NCBI RefSeq assembly: GCF_041468085.1
Contig: NZ_CP121017.1
Span: forward strand, 2,335,501 to 2,399,500
DNA: 64,000 nucleotides
Direction of reading: 5' to 3'
Source: Tistrella mobilis
GTDB taxonomy: Bacteria; Pseudomonadota; Alphaproteobacteria; Tistrellales; Tistrellaceae
Below the pieces are notes generated by a model. It did no database searches. It had not been told where the DNA came from and saw only the letters and a list, made by a program, of their open reading frames with translations. How positions within the stretch are numbered: position 1 is the stretch's first letter; each line of letters starts with the position of its first letter. Below, one piece after another: positions 1 through 10,192 of the stretch. A program made the position numbers and the translations under genes.

Positions 1-753
1 CATGTCTTTCGCCATCACCGAGGCACCGGTGACACGATTGAACAGCGTCGACTTACCGGCATTGGTATAGCCGACCAGGGCCACCACCGGATAGGGCACC
101 TCGCGGCGCTTCTTGCGATGCAGTTCCCGGGTGCGGACGACTTCGGCGAGCTGAAGCTTCAGCTTGGCCATCTTGTCGTCGATGATCCGGCGGTCGGTTT
201 CGATCTGGGTCTCACCAGGGCCGGCGAGGAAGCCGCGGCCACCGCGCTGCCGCTCCAGATGGGTCCAGCTGCGGACCAGACGGCTGCGCTGATAACCCAG
301 GCGGGCAAGCTCGACCTGCAGCCGCCCCTCACGGGTACGGGCACGGTCGGCGAAAATTTCCAGAATCAGCCAGATCCGGTCGATGACCTTGACGTTCCAG
401 GCCTTCTCCAGATTGCGCTGCTGGATGGGCGTCAGCGGCCGGTTCATCACCACCAGATCGACCGGTGCGGCTTCGAGCCTGGCCTTGATCTCCTCAACCT
501 TGCCCGACCCCAGCAGGGTGGAAGGCCGCATGCGCGCAACCGGCACCACCAGCCCCTCGGCCACATCCAGGCCGAGCGCGCCGGTCAGTGCAACCCCTTC
601 CTCCAGCCGCGCACGGATGCTGCGGACCGCTTCGGGATCATCCTCGACCGGGGCCGGCGCACCGCGCCGCTGCTCCTTGACGTCGGGCTGCAAAACCAGG
701 GCCCGGGCCGGCAGATCGCCGTCGGGCCGGAAAATGATCTTATCGTCGGACAA
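1..753 (-). CDS. hflX: GTPase HflX (partial, C-terminus outside window)
   Basis: Ribosome-associated GTPase of the HflX family, which acts on stalled or damaged ribosomes. The window holds the N-terminal 251 codons. Visible are the glycine-rich N-terminal domain (LLGSGKVEEIK), the family signature GPGETQIETDRR, and the Walker A motif GYTNAGKST near the window edge; the rest of the G domain lies outside. The start is a TTG at 751-753, chosen because AAGGAG (758-763) sits 4 nt upstream and the reading begins LSDDKIIFRPD; there is no better ATG in this frame. It lies downstream of hfq on the same strand, the classic hfq-hflX order, here with a gap of 185 nt. Family assignment is very secure; the start is likely but not proven. 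Confidence 0.95.
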   Translation of the reverse strand, partial: MSDDKIIFRPDGDLPARALVLQPDVKEQRRGAPAPVEDDPEAVRSIRARLEEGVALTGALGLDVAEGLVVPVARMRPSTLLGSGKVEEIKARLEAAPVDLVVMNRPLTPIQQRNLEKAWNVKVIDRIWLILEIFADRARTREGRLQVELARLGYQRSRLVRSWTHLERQRGGRGFLAGPGETQIETDRRIIDDKMAKLKLQLAEVVRTRELHRKKRREVPYPVVALVGYTNAGKSTLFNRVTGASVMAKDM

Positions 754-938
754 ACCGCTCCTTCATGCGCCGGGCGCAAAGGACAGGAAAGGTTGCGACA
801 TGATGTCGCCGGCGGTCGCCACCCCGCCCCCAGAAGGCGATGACAGGCCGCACGCGCAACCGCGGCGGCCTGGTCGGGAACCCTGCCGGACAGGGGAACC
901 GCGCGGGCAGAGCACGTGTTCCCCGTCCGTCTCGACCA

Positions 939-1208
939 TCAATGGTCGCCGTGATCCTTGTCGCGATCGCCCTGAGCCTGGGCATCGAACAGCTGGACCG
1001 GCACCGTCGGCATGACGGTCGAGATGGCATGCTTGTACACGAGCTGACTGTGCCCGTCCCTCCGCAGCAGCACGGAGAAGTTGTCGAACCAGGTCACGAC
1101 ACCTTGAAGCTTGACACCGTTGACCAGGAATACGGTCACCGGGGTCTTGTTCTTCCGGATGTAGTTCAGAAACACATCCTGGAGGTTCTGGTTCTTTTCA
1201 GACGCCAT
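939..1208 (-). CDS. hfq: RNA chaperone Hfq
   Basis: Sm-like hexameric RNA chaperone that pairs small RNAs with mRNAs in the cytoplasm. The 89-residue protein starts [11 protein letters not shown] and shows Sm1 ([23 protein letters not shown]) and Sm2 (YKHAIST) blocks, with a short C-terminal tail as is usual in alphaproteobacteria. An upstream in-frame codon would add eight residues, but the ATG at 1206-1208 has an AGAAGGGG ribosome binding site and matches the family start. A 7-bp inverted repeat (893-899 with 918-924) follows the stop and may weaken read-through into hflX. Confidence 0.97.
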   Translation of the reverse strand: MASEKNQNLQDVFLNYIRKNKTPVTVFLVNGVKLQGVVTWFDNFSVLLRRDGHSQLVYKHAISTVMPTVPVQLFDAQAQGDRDKDHGDH

Positions 1209-1381
1209 GGAGGCACCCCTTCTTGTTATCATGCGGCGATTTTGGTCTGTCTCCCGGCCGCCGCGACCGCTTTTCGGGTCTTAGCCGGGATCTTTGTCGA
1301 GCCGGTTGCCGGGCGTCCCCCGCCCGGGTACCGCGTGCCATCACACGCCGGCCCGGAGCCATACCATATCGGACCGCCCGA
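1209..1381. other. Intergenic region upstream of hfq with a hairpin
   Basis: This 173-nt gap separates the phosphatase gene from hfq. It contains a perfect 7-bp inverted repeat, CCGGGCG at 1309-1315 and CGCCCGG at 1321-1327 with a 5-nt loop. It has no T-tract, so it may be a weak terminator for the ntr/trkA transcript or an RNA stability element. An hfq promoter is expected here, but I see no convincing -35/-10 pair. Confidence 0.4.
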
Positions 1382-2098
1382 TCAGGTAAGACCCATCGCC
1401 GAAGTTACAAGGTCGTGCAGGTGGCGGCAATCGACAACCCGGAGATCTGCGCGCGTAAGCACACCCTCGTCCAGGCTGGTGCCGTCATGGACCAGGAGGA
1501 TACCGGTGCAGCCGGCCGCCCGGGCGCAGTCCATGTCGACCAGCGCATCGCCGACAAACCAGACATTCGGACCGGCTTCACGACCGACCGATGCCAAGGC
1601 CTCAATGACCGGTGCCGCATCCGGTTTGTCACGGGCGGCATCACCGGCCCCCAGCAAGGCCCCGAACCGATCCCCCCAGCCCAGATGCGCCACCTCCGCG
1701 CGCAGAAAAGGCCCCTGCTTGTTGCTGACCACACCGAGCGGGATTCCCTGCCCCGCCAGCAGGTCGAGCAGGTCTGCGGCGCCATCCATGGCCGCCACGG
1801 TTTCGAGATGCCGCTTGGCGTAGGCTGCCTTGAAACGCAGCGCCGCCTCCTGCCAGCGGTCTCCGAAGATTTCGGGAAAGGTATCGCGCATCGAGCGCCG
1901 GATGCGCAGCCGCCCCTCTTCCGGTGTCAGGGCCGGCGGCTTGTCATAGGCGATCATGACATCGTTATAGGCGGCGAGAATCGCCCCCCAGGCATCGACC
2001 AGGGTATGATCCCAGTCGAACAGCACGGCATTGGGACGGCCGAGCCGGGCAAAGGCCTCGGCATCGTCGATCCCGGTCACAGGCGCAGTCATGGTCAT
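1382..2098 (-). CDS. HAD-superfamily phosphatase (phosphoglycolate phosphatase-like)
   Basis: Predicted cytoplasmic phosphohydrolase of the haloacid dehalogenase superfamily, about 238 residues. The four HAD motifs are visible: motif I DWDHT (nucleophile Asp and acid-base Asp), motif II VVSNK, motif III Lys in RDKPD, and motif IV VGDALVDMD. A helical cap of subclass I type lies between motifs I and II. The overall shape matches Gph-like phosphatases, but substrate cannot be read from sequence. The ATG at 2096-2098 is preferred (GGAG 12 nt upstream); a TTG at 2131 would add 11 residues without a ribosome binding site. It follows trkA closely and is probably co-transcribed with it. Confidence 0.8.
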   Translation of the reverse strand: MTMTAPVTGIDDAEAFARLGRPNAVLFDWDHTLVDAWGAILAAYNDVMIAYDKPPALTPEEGRLRIRRSMRDTFPEIFGDRWQEAALRFKAAYAKRHLETVAAMDGAADLLDLLAGQGIPLGVVSNKQGPFLRAEVAHLGWGDRFGALLGAGDAARDKPDAAPVIEALASVGREAGPNVWFVGDALVDMDCARAAGCTGILLVHDGTSLDEGVLTRADLRVVDCRHLHDLVTSAMGLT

Positions 2099-2142
2099 AC
2101 GAGGGCGAGGCTCCGGGTCGGGGCGGTTCAAACGGGGATGGA

Positions 2143-3519
2143 TCAGAAGAATTCGAGGCGGACGGAGAACAGCTTCTCGACTTTGCGGATGCTGTCGGCC
2201 AGCGCAAAGAGCACGATCCGGTCCCGAGCCTTGATCACCGTGTCGCCATCGGGGGCAATCACCCTGCCCTCGCGGACCACCGCGCCAATGATAACGCCTT
2301 GCGGCAGGCCGGTTTCCCTGAGCGGTCGACCGACCAGGGGCGACGTTTCCAGCGCATCTGCCTCGATGATTTCGCCACCGCCGTCCTGAAGACTGTAGAC
2401 CGCATGGATGCGGCCGCGGCGGACATGCTGCAGGATCCGCGACACGGTCACCGCGCGCGGATTGATCACCACGTCGACGCCCAGAGAGCTGATCAGCGGC
2501 GGGTAGGTCGGGTTGTTGACCAGCGCCATCGCCCGCTTGCAGCCCATGCGCTTGGCCAGCAGGGCCGAAAGAATGTTGGATTCGTCGTCATTGGTGACGG
2601 TGACGATCGTTTCGGCACCGCCGGTATTGGCATCACCCAGCAGATCCGGGTCGAGCCCGCTGCCCGAAAGCACCAGGCTGTGGGTCAGCTGATCGGCGAT
2701 CCGCTCCGCCCGATGGCGATCCGCCTCGATCAGTTTAATGTTCAGCCGCGGCTGGAGCTTTTCGAGCTGCGAGACCAGGAACAGGCCGATATTGCCGCCG
2801 CCCACCACGATGATCCGGCGTGCCTCGCGCTCTTCGAAGCCGAAGATCGCCATGGCCCGCGGCACGTGCTCACGATCGGCAACGAAATAGATCTGATCGC
2901 CGGCAATGATCTGGTCGCGCGGGGTCGGCACGATCATCCGGTCCCCGCGGATGATCGAAACGATCCGGAGGGTGAGATCGGGAAACAGCTCGGTCAGCTG
3001 GGAGAGCGGTGTGTTGACCACCGGGCAGGAGGCGTCTGCCTTCAGGCTGACCAGATAGACACGGTCGCCCGCAAACGGGATCACATCCGTCGCCCCCGGC
3101 ACCTTCAGGCGCCGGCCGATCGCCCGCGCAACCTCCAGCTCCGGCGAGATGATCACGTCGATGGGCAGGTTCTCACGGCTGAACAGATCCGCCCACATCG
3201 GCTGCAGATAGCCCTGATGGCGGACGCGCGCGATCTTGGTCGGCACGTTGAACAGCGCATGCGCCACCTGGCAGGCGACCATATTGACCTCGTCCGAGGC
3301 CGTAACCGCGATCAGCATATCAGCATCGGCGGCACCCGCCTGCTCGAGCACGTCCGGATGCGAGGCATAGCCGATCAGCCCCTTGATCTCGAGCGATTCC
3401 GACAGCTTGCGGATCAGGTCTTCCGACTGATCGATGACGGTGATGTCGTTCTCTTCACGCACCAGAGAGCGCGCGATGTTGTGTCCCACCTGGCCGGCGC
3501 CGCAGATGATGACCTTCAT
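2143..3519 (-). CDS. trkA: Trk potassium uptake regulatory subunit TrkA
   Basis: Peripheral membrane NAD(H)-binding subunit that gates the TrkH/TrkG potassium channel. The 458-residue protein has the duplicated layout of full-length TrkA: a first Rossmann fold (GAGQVGHNIA near residue 7) with RCK_C, then a second Rossmann fold (GGGNIGLFLVSQLE near residue 240) with a second RCK_C ending at the C-terminus. Position just downstream of ntrYX is the standard alphaproteobacterial order. No trkH is present in the window. Confidence 0.96.
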   Translation of the reverse strand: MKVIICGAGQVGHNIARSLVREENDITVIDQSEDLIRKLSESLEIKGLIGYASHPDVLEQAGAADADMLIAVTASDEVNMVACQVAHALFNVPTKIARVRHQGYLQPMWADLFSRENLPIDVIISPELEVARAIGRRLKVPGATDVIPFAGDRVYLVSLKADASCPVVNTPLSQLTELFPDLTLRIVSIIRGDRMIVPTPRDQIIAGDQIYFVADREHVPRAMAIFGFEEREARRIIVVGGGNIGLFLVSQLEKLQPRLNIKLIEADRHRAERIADQLTHSLVLSGSGLDPDLLGDANTGGAETIVTVTNDDESNILSALLAKRMGCKRAMALVNNPTYPPLISSLGVDVVINPRAVTVSRILQHVRRGRIHAVYSLQDGGGEIIEADALETSPLVGRPLRETGLPQGVIIGAVVREGRVIAPDGDTVIKARDRIVLFALADSIRKVEKLFSVRLEFF

Positions 3520-3552
3520 ATGGCCCTGCCCTTTCGACGGTCTGCCAGTGGG

Positions 3553-4938
3553 TTACGATGAAGTATTGATGCCGAGGCTCTTGAGCTTGCGGTGCAACGC
3601 CGAGCGTTCCATACCCACAAAGCTCGCCGTCCGCGACACGTTGCCGTTGAAACGGGCGACCTGGGCCTTCAGGTAATTGCGCTCGAACACCTCGCGCGCA
3701 TCGCGCAGCGGCAGGCCCATGATCTCGCCGTCCTCCGAGGGATTGACCAGGGCAGGCGCCCCCGCTCCCAGCTCCGGCGGCAGCATTTCGGCACGGATCT
3801 CGGTCTGGGCATCACCCGGCGCCATGATCAGCAGCCACTCGATGACGTTACGCAGCTGACGGACATTGCCCGGCCATTCCCCGGCCTGAAGCACGGCCAG
3901 CGCATCGGCGCCCAGACTGCGCGGCGGCAGCCCTGACATCGCGGCAGCCCGCGCCATGAAGTGACGTGCCAGCTCCGGGATGTCGTCGCGACGCTCTTTC
4001 AGGCTTGGCACCTTGAGCGGCACGACGTTCAGCCGATAGAACAGATCTTCACGGAAACGGCCGGACTGGATCTCGCTCGCCAGATCGCGGTTGGTGGCAG
4101 CCACCACCCGCACATCCACCTCGATCGGCCGCTCACCGCCAAGCCGGGTGAAGCGCTGTTCATGCAGGGCGCGCACCACCTTGCCCTGGGTTTCCATCGG
4201 CAGGTCCGAAACCTCGTCCAGGAACAGCGTGCCGGAATGTGCCTGCTCGAACAGCCCGAGCTTACGCGGCGTGTCGGGGCCGAGCGCACCCGGCTCCGCA
4301 CCGAACAGCTCCGCCTCCACCCGATCGGGCGTCATGATGGCGCAGTTCAGCACCACGAACGGAGCATCGGCACGGCGCGACTGCGTATGGATCCGCCGGG
4401 CCGCCACTTCCTTGCCGGCGCCGGCGGGACCGGTCACGAGCACGCGACTGTTGGTCGGCGCGACCCGCTCGATCGTGTGCCGCAGCTGACGCACCGCTGC
4501 CGATGTGCCGATCAGCTCGGCGTCACCGCCGGTACGCTTCTTAAGGTCGGCAACCTCGCGGCGCAGCTTGGCATGTTCGATGGCGTTGCGCACCACCAGC
4601 AGCAGACGGTCTGATTTGAAGGGTTTCTCGATAAAATCATAGGCACCTTCGCGGATGGCGGTGACCGCCGTCTCGATGGTGCCATGACCGCTGAACATCA
4701 CCACCGGCAGGCCGGGATGATCACGTACGATCTCGGACAGAATGCCCATACCGTCGAGCCGGCTGCCATCGAGCCAGATGTCGAGCAGCACCATATCGGG
4801 CAGCCGGGCCGCGACCTCGGCCAGCGCCTCGTCGCTGTTGCGCGCCGTCCGGGCGGTGTAGCCCTCGTCGCGGAGCAGTTCAGCGACAAGGTGCCGGATG
4901 TCGTCTTCGTCATCGACGATCAGAATGTCCGATGGCAT
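3553..4938 (-). CDS. ntrX: Nitrogen/redox response regulator NtrX
   Basis: Response regulator partnered with NtrY. The 461-residue protein has a receiver domain with phospho-acceptor Asp53 (LLDIW), an AAA+ domain with Walker A GPAGAGKE and Walker B-like LFLDEV, and a C-terminal Fis-type helix-turn-helix (NVSRTASFVGMERSALHRKL). The loop that contacts sigma-54 reads GAEPGALGPDT instead of GAFTGA, which argues against direct sigma-54 activation; this is known for many alphaproteobacterial NtrX proteins. The start MPSDILIVDD (4936-4938) is chosen because the receiver begins there; the longer frame adds 32 unmatched residues. It starts 4 nt after the ntrY stop, so the two are coupled. Confidence 0.95.
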   Translation of the reverse strand: MPSDILIVDDEDDIRHLVAELLRDEGYTARTARNSDEALAEVAARLPDMVLLDIWLDGSRLDGMGILSEIVRDHPGLPVVMFSGHGTIETAVTAIREGAYDFIEKPFKSDRLLLVVRNAIEHAKLRREVADLKKRTGGDAELIGTSAAVRQLRHTIERVAPTNSRVLVTGPAGAGKEVAARRIHTQSRRADAPFVVLNCAIMTPDRVEAELFGAEPGALGPDTPRKLGLFEQAHSGTLFLDEVSDLPMETQGKVVRALHEQRFTRLGGERPIEVDVRVVAATNRDLASEIQSGRFREDLFYRLNVVPLKVPSLKERRDDIPELARHFMARAAAMSGLPPRSLGADALAVLQAGEWPGNVRQLRNVIEWLLIMAPGDAQTEIRAEMLPPELGAGAPALVNPSEDGEIMGLPLRDAREVFERNYLKAQVARFNGNVSRTASFVGMERSALHRKLKSLGINTSS

Positions 4939-4942
4939 CGCG

Positions 4943-7390
4943 TCAGGGCCTTGTAGAACCAGAAGAGCTGTTGGGACCGTCCTGCGGTGGCGTGGAGTGC
5001 CGGTTATCTGACGCGGCCGCGCCGGGGACGGCACCCGGATCGGCCAGGGGCAGCTCCAGTGTCGCCACTGCCCCGATGATACGCCCGTCCGCCGATCGAC
5101 GGTCGTCGATCGACAGGCGGCCGCCGTGATCTTCCATGATCTTGCGCACGATGGCGAGGCCCAAACCCGTTCCCTTCACCTTGGTCGTGACGTAAGGCTC
5201 GGTCAGGCGCCCGCGGAACGCCTCGGGCAGGCCCTTGCCGGCGTCCTCGACCGTGATCACGGCCCGCTTGTCCTGCGCATCCAGAGCGATCCGGATCATC
5301 CGACGCTCTTCGGGAAGGTCCTTGACCGCCACACCCTCGCCCTCGGCGACACCATCGACCGCCTGGGCGGCATTGACCAGCAGATTGGTCAGGGCCTGCC
5401 CCAGCAATCGCGCATCCGCCCGCACCATCACCGGCCCGTCCGGGCGTTCCAGCTCGAACTTCAGCTCCGGCCTGCCCATGCGCTGGGTAATCGACGCCTC
5501 GCGCAGCAGCGGTCCCAGATCGACATCCGCCATCACCGGCTGCGGCATGCGGGCAAAGGACGAGAATTCGTTCACCATCCGCCCGATATCGCCGACCTGC
5601 CGGATGATGGTTTCGGTACAGGCGACGAAAGTGTCGGGATCGGAGGTGATCTCCTTCAGGTATTTCCGCTTCAGCCGCTCGGCCGAAAGCTGGATCGGGG
5701 TCAGCGGGTTCTTGATCTCATGAGCGATACGCCGTGCCACATCCGACCAGGCCGCCGTGCGCTGCGCCACCATCAATTCGGTGATGTCGTCGAAAGTCAC
5801 CACGACGCCGACGGTTGCCGCCGCCCCTTCCCCGCCGCGCGGAGCCACCAGATCAGCCGCAAGGCGCACCATCAGATTGCGATGATTGCCGCCGGCGATC
5901 GCCTCGATCTGGGCCTGGACCACCCGATCCGGCCGCTCCGCCAGGCGGGCGAGCAGCGGTTCAAGTGCCGGCAGAAGCTCGGTCACCGGCCGGTCGACCG
6001 CCTGATCGAAATCCACGCCCAGAAGCGCCAGCGCCGACCGGTTGGCCAGGTTGACCCGGTTTTCGGCATCAAGGCCGATGACACCCGCAGAAACGCCTTC
6101 CAGCACCTTCTCCGTGAAACGGCGGCGGGTGTCGATCTGGCGGTTGGCCGCCAGCAGGGCCTCGCGCTGCGCCGCCAGCTGACGGGTCATGCGGTTGAAG
6201 GCCCGGGCCAGGATGCCGACTTCGTCATCCTCCCGCCCCTCGGGCACCTGAGCGGTCAGATCGCCGCCCCGCACCCGTTCAGCGGCGCCGACCAGCTGAC
6301 TGACCGGCCGGGCGATCGAGCGCGCGACCAGAAAGCCGATCCACACCGCCGCAAGCAGCAAGAGAAGTGCGATCAGCACGAACAGCCCGGTGAAGCTGAG
6401 CTGAATGCCCGACCGACGGCTGTCGGCTTCCTCGTACTGCGAAACCGCCCGGTTGACCTGCTCCATATGGTCGAGAACGGTGCTGTCGACGAAGCGGCCG
6501 ACATAGAGGAAAACATCCCCAAGGCTCGGGACCTGAACCAGCGCACGCACCCGGTCATCCTGACGGTCGGTCAGCAGCACGACCTCGCCCCGCCTGGCCT
6601 CGTCGAGCAGTGGCTGCGGCACGGTGGCGAACTCCAGGCTGAAGCTCAGTTCCGTGCGGGCAAGGATGCGGCCGTCACCACGGAAGACCATCGCCTCCGG
6701 CAGGTTGCGAAGCGCTGCCTGGATCTCGATCAACCGCTGAAGCCGGCCATTGGCATCAAAGGTGGTGAGGGCCTCGCGGTCGATGTCGCCGGCCATGGCA
6801 ATGACGTCGGCGCGGATGGTGCGCTGATGCTCCAGCAGATAGGCCTGCGCCACCTCACGCGACTGGCTGAGGGCGGTGCGGACCCGCTCGTTGAACCAGG
6901 TCTGGACACCAAAATCGAAGAACAGCGCCGAGAATACCATCACCACGATCGCGGGCAGGGCGGCGACCAGGGCGAACAGTGTCACCAGCCGCAACTGCAG
7001 GCGCGATGCCGTCGACTGCCGACGTCGCTGGAGCCACAAGCGGACCAGACCATGGGCCAGCAAGCCGACCAGCAGCAGCAGCAGCGCCAGATCGATGTTC
7101 AGCAGAATGAACACCGTGCCGGCATCGGCACGGGCTTCGTTCCCCCAGTTGTTGCCGAAGAAGGACAGGCCGGTCAACGCCAGATAGGTCGCGACACCGG
7201 CGCCCAGGGCGGCAATCAGCACAGCAATGGTGAAAATCCGGCCGGGGCGGATACGGGCCGCCAGCACCGTCATGCGGCGGCCGAAATTGCCGGCGATGCG
7301 GCCGGCAAAGCGCTGATGCCGCGCCTCGGGCGCACGTGACGGCTGGGGCCGTTCTTTCTCTACGCCCTCCCCGGCGGATCCGGTGGTCAT
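4943..7390 (-). CDS. ntrY: Nitrogen-sensing histidine kinase NtrY
   Basis: Membrane sensor kinase for NtrX, 815 residues. An N-terminal basic tail is followed by three transmembrane helices (about 52-72, 93-115, 134-160), an extracytoplasmic domain, a fourth helix near 335-355, HAMP, a PAS domain, the HisKA box with the phospho-acceptor in [13 protein letters not shown], and the ATPase domain ([27 protein letters not shown]). The ATG overlaps the ntrC stop by 4 nt (ATGA), so translation is coupled. The C-terminal 40 residues are Pro/Ser-rich and probably disordered. Confidence 0.96.
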   Translation of the reverse strand: MTTGSAGEGVEKERPQPSRAPEARHQRFAGRIAGNFGRRMTVLAARIRPGRIFTIAVLIAALGAGVATYLALTGLSFFGNNWGNEARADAGTVFILLNIDLALLLLLVGLLAHGLVRLWLQRRRQSTASRLQLRLVTLFALVAALPAIVVMVFSALFFDFGVQTWFNERVRTALSQSREVAQAYLLEHQRTIRADVIAMAGDIDREALTTFDANGRLQRLIEIQAALRNLPEAMVFRGDGRILARTELSFSLEFATVPQPLLDEARRGEVVLLTDRQDDRVRALVQVPSLGDVFLYVGRFVDSTVLDHMEQVNRAVSQYEEADSRRSGIQLSFTGLFVLIALLLLLAAVWIGFLVARSIARPVSQLVGAAERVRGGDLTAQVPEGREDDEVGILARAFNRMTRQLAAQREALLAANRQIDTRRRFTEKVLEGVSAGVIGLDAENRVNLANRSALALLGVDFDQAVDRPVTELLPALEPLLARLAERPDRVVQAQIEAIAGGNHRNLMVRLAADLVAPRGGEGAAATVGVVVTFDDITELMVAQRTAAWSDVARRIAHEIKNPLTPIQLSAERLKRKYLKEITSDPDTFVACTETIIRQVGDIGRMVNEFSSFARMPQPVMADVDLGPLLREASITQRMGRPELKFELERPDGPVMVRADARLLGQALTNLLVNAAQAVDGVAEGEGVAVKDLPEERRMIRIALDAQDKRAVITVEDAGKGLPEAFRGRLTEPYVTTKVKGTGLGLAIVRKIMEDHGGRLSIDDRRSADGRIIGAVATLELPLADPGAVPGAAASDNRHSTPPQDGPNSSSGSTRP

Positions 7391-8871
7391 CTGCCGGCCA
7401 CGCTGCCGCCGATGCGGGTGGGCTCGCCCCCGCGGGTGACCTCGATCGACAGGTCGCGAATCTTCTTGCGCAAGGTGTTGCGGTTCAACCCCAGCACCTG
7501 GGCCGCCTTGATCTGGTTGCCGCGGGTGGCGACCAGGGTACGCTCGATCAGCGGCCGCTCCACCTCACGCAGGATCCGGTCATAGAGGCCCGCCGGCGGC
7601 AGGCCGTCGTCATGGGCATCGAAATACTCGGCCAGGTGGAAGTCGATCGCCTCGCCAAGACTGCCACCACGCCGCCGGTCATCATCCGCCGGCATCGGCT
7701 CGGCGAACTCACCCTCGATGTCCGGACGATAGATGACATCCTCCGCCGAGAGTGCAGCCAGACGGCGCATCAGGTTCTCAAGCTCGCGGACATTACCGGG
7801 CCAGTGATAGGCCGTCAGCACCTCGATCGCATCCGCCGACAGGGTCTTGAGCGGCAGCCCCTGGTCGCAGGCCAGTTTCAGGAAATGGCGGGCCAGATCG
7901 GCGATGTCCTCCCGCCGCTCGCGCAATGGCGGCAGGCGCACCGGCACCACATTCAGGCGATAGAACAGATCCTCGCGGAACAGACCCTGCTGAATCAGCT
8001 GACGGAGATCGCGGTGGGTCGCCGCGATGATCCGGACATCCGCCCGGATCGGCGTACGCCCGCCGACGGTGGTGAACTCCCCCTCCTGAAGCACGCGCAG
8101 CAGTCGTGTCTGGGCGTCCAGCGGCATGTCACCGATTTCGTCCAGAAACAGCGTGCCGCCCTGGGCCTGCTCGAACCGACCGGTCTTGCGCTGAGCTGCA
8201 CCGGTGAAGGCCCCCTTTTCGTGGCCGAACATCTCGGATTCGATCAGATCCCGCGGGATCGCCGCCATGTTGATCGCAACGAACGGGCCGCCTCGACGCT
8301 TGCCGTAATCATGCAGCGCACGCGCGACCAGCTCCTTGCCGGTGCCGCTTTCACCGGTGATCATCACGGTCAGATCAGTGCCCATGATCCGGGCCATGAC
8401 CCGGTAGACTTCCTGCATAGACGGCGACCGGCCGACCAGCGGCATCTCCTCTTCGGCCTGCGGCTGGCCACGCTGATCCAGTGCCGGTGGCGGCGCATCG
8501 CCGCGCCGGGTGTTGAGCGCCCGCTGGACGATGCGGAGAAGTTCGTTCAAATCGAATGGCTTGGGGAGATATTCGAACGCCCCGCGTTCAGTCGCCTTGA
8601 CCGCGGTCAACAGCGTCTTCTGTGCGGTCATCACGATGACCGGCAGGTTGGGGCGCAGGCGCTTGATCCGGGGCAAAAGGTCGAGCGCGTTCTCGTCCGG
8701 CATCACCACATCGGTGATCACCAGATCGCCGTCGCCGTCCTCGACCATCCGCCAGAGCGAGGCAGCGGTCCCGGTGGTACGCACCGTGTGCCCGGCCCGG
8801 CTGAGTGCCTGATGCAGAACGGTACAGATGCTACGGTCGTCATCGGCGACCAGGATGGTTGCGGGCTCCAT
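7387..8871 (-). CDS. ntrC: Nitrogen regulator NtrC (sigma-54 activator)
   Basis: Enhancer-binding protein that activates sigma-54 promoters under nitrogen limitation. The 494-residue protein has a receiver with Asp54 (VITDVVMPD), an AAA+ domain with Walker A GESGTGKE and an intact sigma-54 contact loop GAFTGA, and a Fis-type DNA-binding helix-turn-helix at the end ([16 protein letters not shown]). It lies 16 nt after ntrB and overlaps ntrY. A sigma-54 type promoter candidate in front of urtA in this window is a plausible target. Confidence 0.97.
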   Translation of the reverse strand: MEPATILVADDDRSICTVLHQALSRAGHTVRTTGTAASLWRMVEDGDGDLVITDVVMPDENALDLLPRIKRLRPNLPVIVMTAQKTLLTAVKATERGAFEYLPKPFDLNELLRIVQRALNTRRGDAPPPALDQRGQPQAEEEMPLVGRSPSMQEVYRVMARIMGTDLTVMITGESGTGKELVARALHDYGKRRGGPFVAINMAAIPRDLIESEMFGHEKGAFTGAAQRKTGRFEQAQGGTLFLDEIGDMPLDAQTRLLRVLQEGEFTTVGGRTPIRADVRIIAATHRDLRQLIQQGLFREDLFYRLNVVPVRLPPLRERREDIADLARHFLKLACDQGLPLKTLSADAIEVLTAYHWPGNVRELENLMRRLAALSAEDVIYRPDIEGEFAEPMPADDDRRRGGSLGEAIDFHLAEYFDAHDDGLPPAGLYDRILREVERPLIERTLVATRGNQIKAAQVLGLNRNTLRKKIRDLSIEVTRGGEPTRIGGSVAGR

Positions 8872-8887
8872 CGCGTCCGTCGTTCCT

Positions 8888-10192
8888 TCAGGCCTTGGGG
8901 TTGTACATGGGCAGCATCACCTTGAAGACGGTGCGCCGGGGGCGGCTGTCGACCTCGATCACCCCGCCATGATCGTTGACCGCCTTGGCGACCAGCGACA
9001 GGCCGAGGCCGGTACCCGAGGGTTTGGTGGTGACGAAAGGATCGAACAGATTGGCCCGGATATCCTCGGGCACACCCTGGCCGTTATCCTGCACCGTCAC
9101 CACGAGTGGCAGGTCCAGCCGGTCGCGGCTGCCGGGCACCTGGACACGCAGGCCATGCTGGAAAGCGGTGGTGAGGGTGATTTCTCCACCTTCGTCCGGA
9201 ACCGCCTCGGCTGCATTCTTCACCAGGTTCAGAAAGATCTGGACCAGCATGTCGTGGTGGCCGTAGACCGGCGGCAATGACGGATCGTACTGCTCGATGA
9301 AACGGACATGGGCAGCGAAGCCGTTCTGGGCCAGACGGCGGACATGTTCCAGCACCACATGAATATTCACCGGCTCGCGCTCGATCGGCCGCCCGTCGGA
9401 GAACTGTTCCATCCGGCCGATCAGGTTCACGATCCGGTCGGCCTCCTTGCAGATCAGCTGGGTGAGCATGCGGTCGCCCTCGGCGACATTGTACTCCAGC
9501 AGCTGGGCGGCGCCGCGAATCCCCGACAACGGGTTCTTGATCTCGTGGGCCAGCGCCATGGCCATCCCGGTGATCGAGCGTGCGGCGCCACGATGGGTCA
9601 GCTGACGATCGATCTTATGGGCCATCGACCGCTCGATCAGCGACAGCAGCACCGCCGGCGCACCGGTGGCAGCCTGGTCGGGAAGCGGGGCCACCTGCAC
9701 ATCGACCAGCCGGCTGCCGGTGCGGGGACCGTCGATCACGATGTCGTATTCGTTCAGGCTCGACCCGCCATGCAGGAAGCATTTGCGGGTGATGTCCATC
9801 AACGGGCTGTCATAGCGGATGAACTCGGTCAACGCCGAGCCGATCAGCACCGAGATGCCGGTGCCGAAAAACTGCTCTGCAGCGGGATTGCCATAGAGAA
9901 TCCGGTCGTCATTGGCCACCACCAGAACCGGGTGCGGCAGGGCGTCGAGGATCGCATCGCCGGGGACGGGCGATTTGGAGGGCCGGCGTTTCCGGCCGAA
10001 GCTGGTCAGAGCCATGGTCTGGGCCAGACCTTTCCACATGCGCTGGCGGGGGCTGCCGACAGGGTCCTGGACCCCGTCCGCGGGCGTGGATGGGCCTTCG
10101 TCCGCGGTCCCGTCCACATAGCGGACGGGATCCTCGGGATCGGGGGCGTCGTGGTTAAGAAGATCGGGGTGCCGAAGGCTCGGATCACTCAT
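8888..10192 (-). CDS. ntrB: Nitrogen regulation histidine kinase NtrB
   Basis: Soluble kinase/phosphatase controlling NtrC, itself controlled by PII proteins. The 434-residue protein has no membrane helices. A PAS domain ([21 protein letters not shown]) precedes the HisKA box [21 protein letters not shown] and the ATPase domain ([28 protein letters not shown]). The N-terminal 85 residues are variable and rich in Pro/Asp. Its ATG overlaps the dusB stop by 4 nt (ATGA), consistent with the classic nifR3(dusB)-ntrBC operon. Confidence 0.96.
   Translation of the reverse strand: MSDPSLRHPDLLNHDAPDPEDPVRYVDGTADEGPSTPADGVQDPVGSPRQRMWKGLAQTMALTSFGRKRRPSKSPVPGDAILDALPHPVLVVANDDRILYGNPAAEQFFGTGISVLIGSALTEFIRYDSPLMDITRKCFLHGGSSLNEYDIVIDGPRTGSRLVDVQVAPLPDQAATGAPAVLLSLIERSMAHKIDRQLTHRGAARSITGMAMALAHEIKNPLSGIRGAAQLLEYNVAEGDRMLTQLICKEADRIVNLIGRMEQFSDGRPIEREPVNIHVVLEHVRRLAQNGFAAHVRFIEQYDPSLPPVYGHHDMLVQIFLNLVKNAAEAVPDEGGEITLTTAFQHGLRVQVPGSRDRLDLPLVVTVQDNGQGVPEDIRANLFDPFVTTKPSGTGLGLSLVAKAVNDHGGVIEVDSRPRRTVFKVMLPMYNPKA

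Noticed and set aside
5126-7339. 737-codon plus-strand open frame opposite ntrY
   Set aside because: Antisense to a full-length NtrY; the translation has the His/Gln/Asp/Arg composition of a GC-rich shadow frame.
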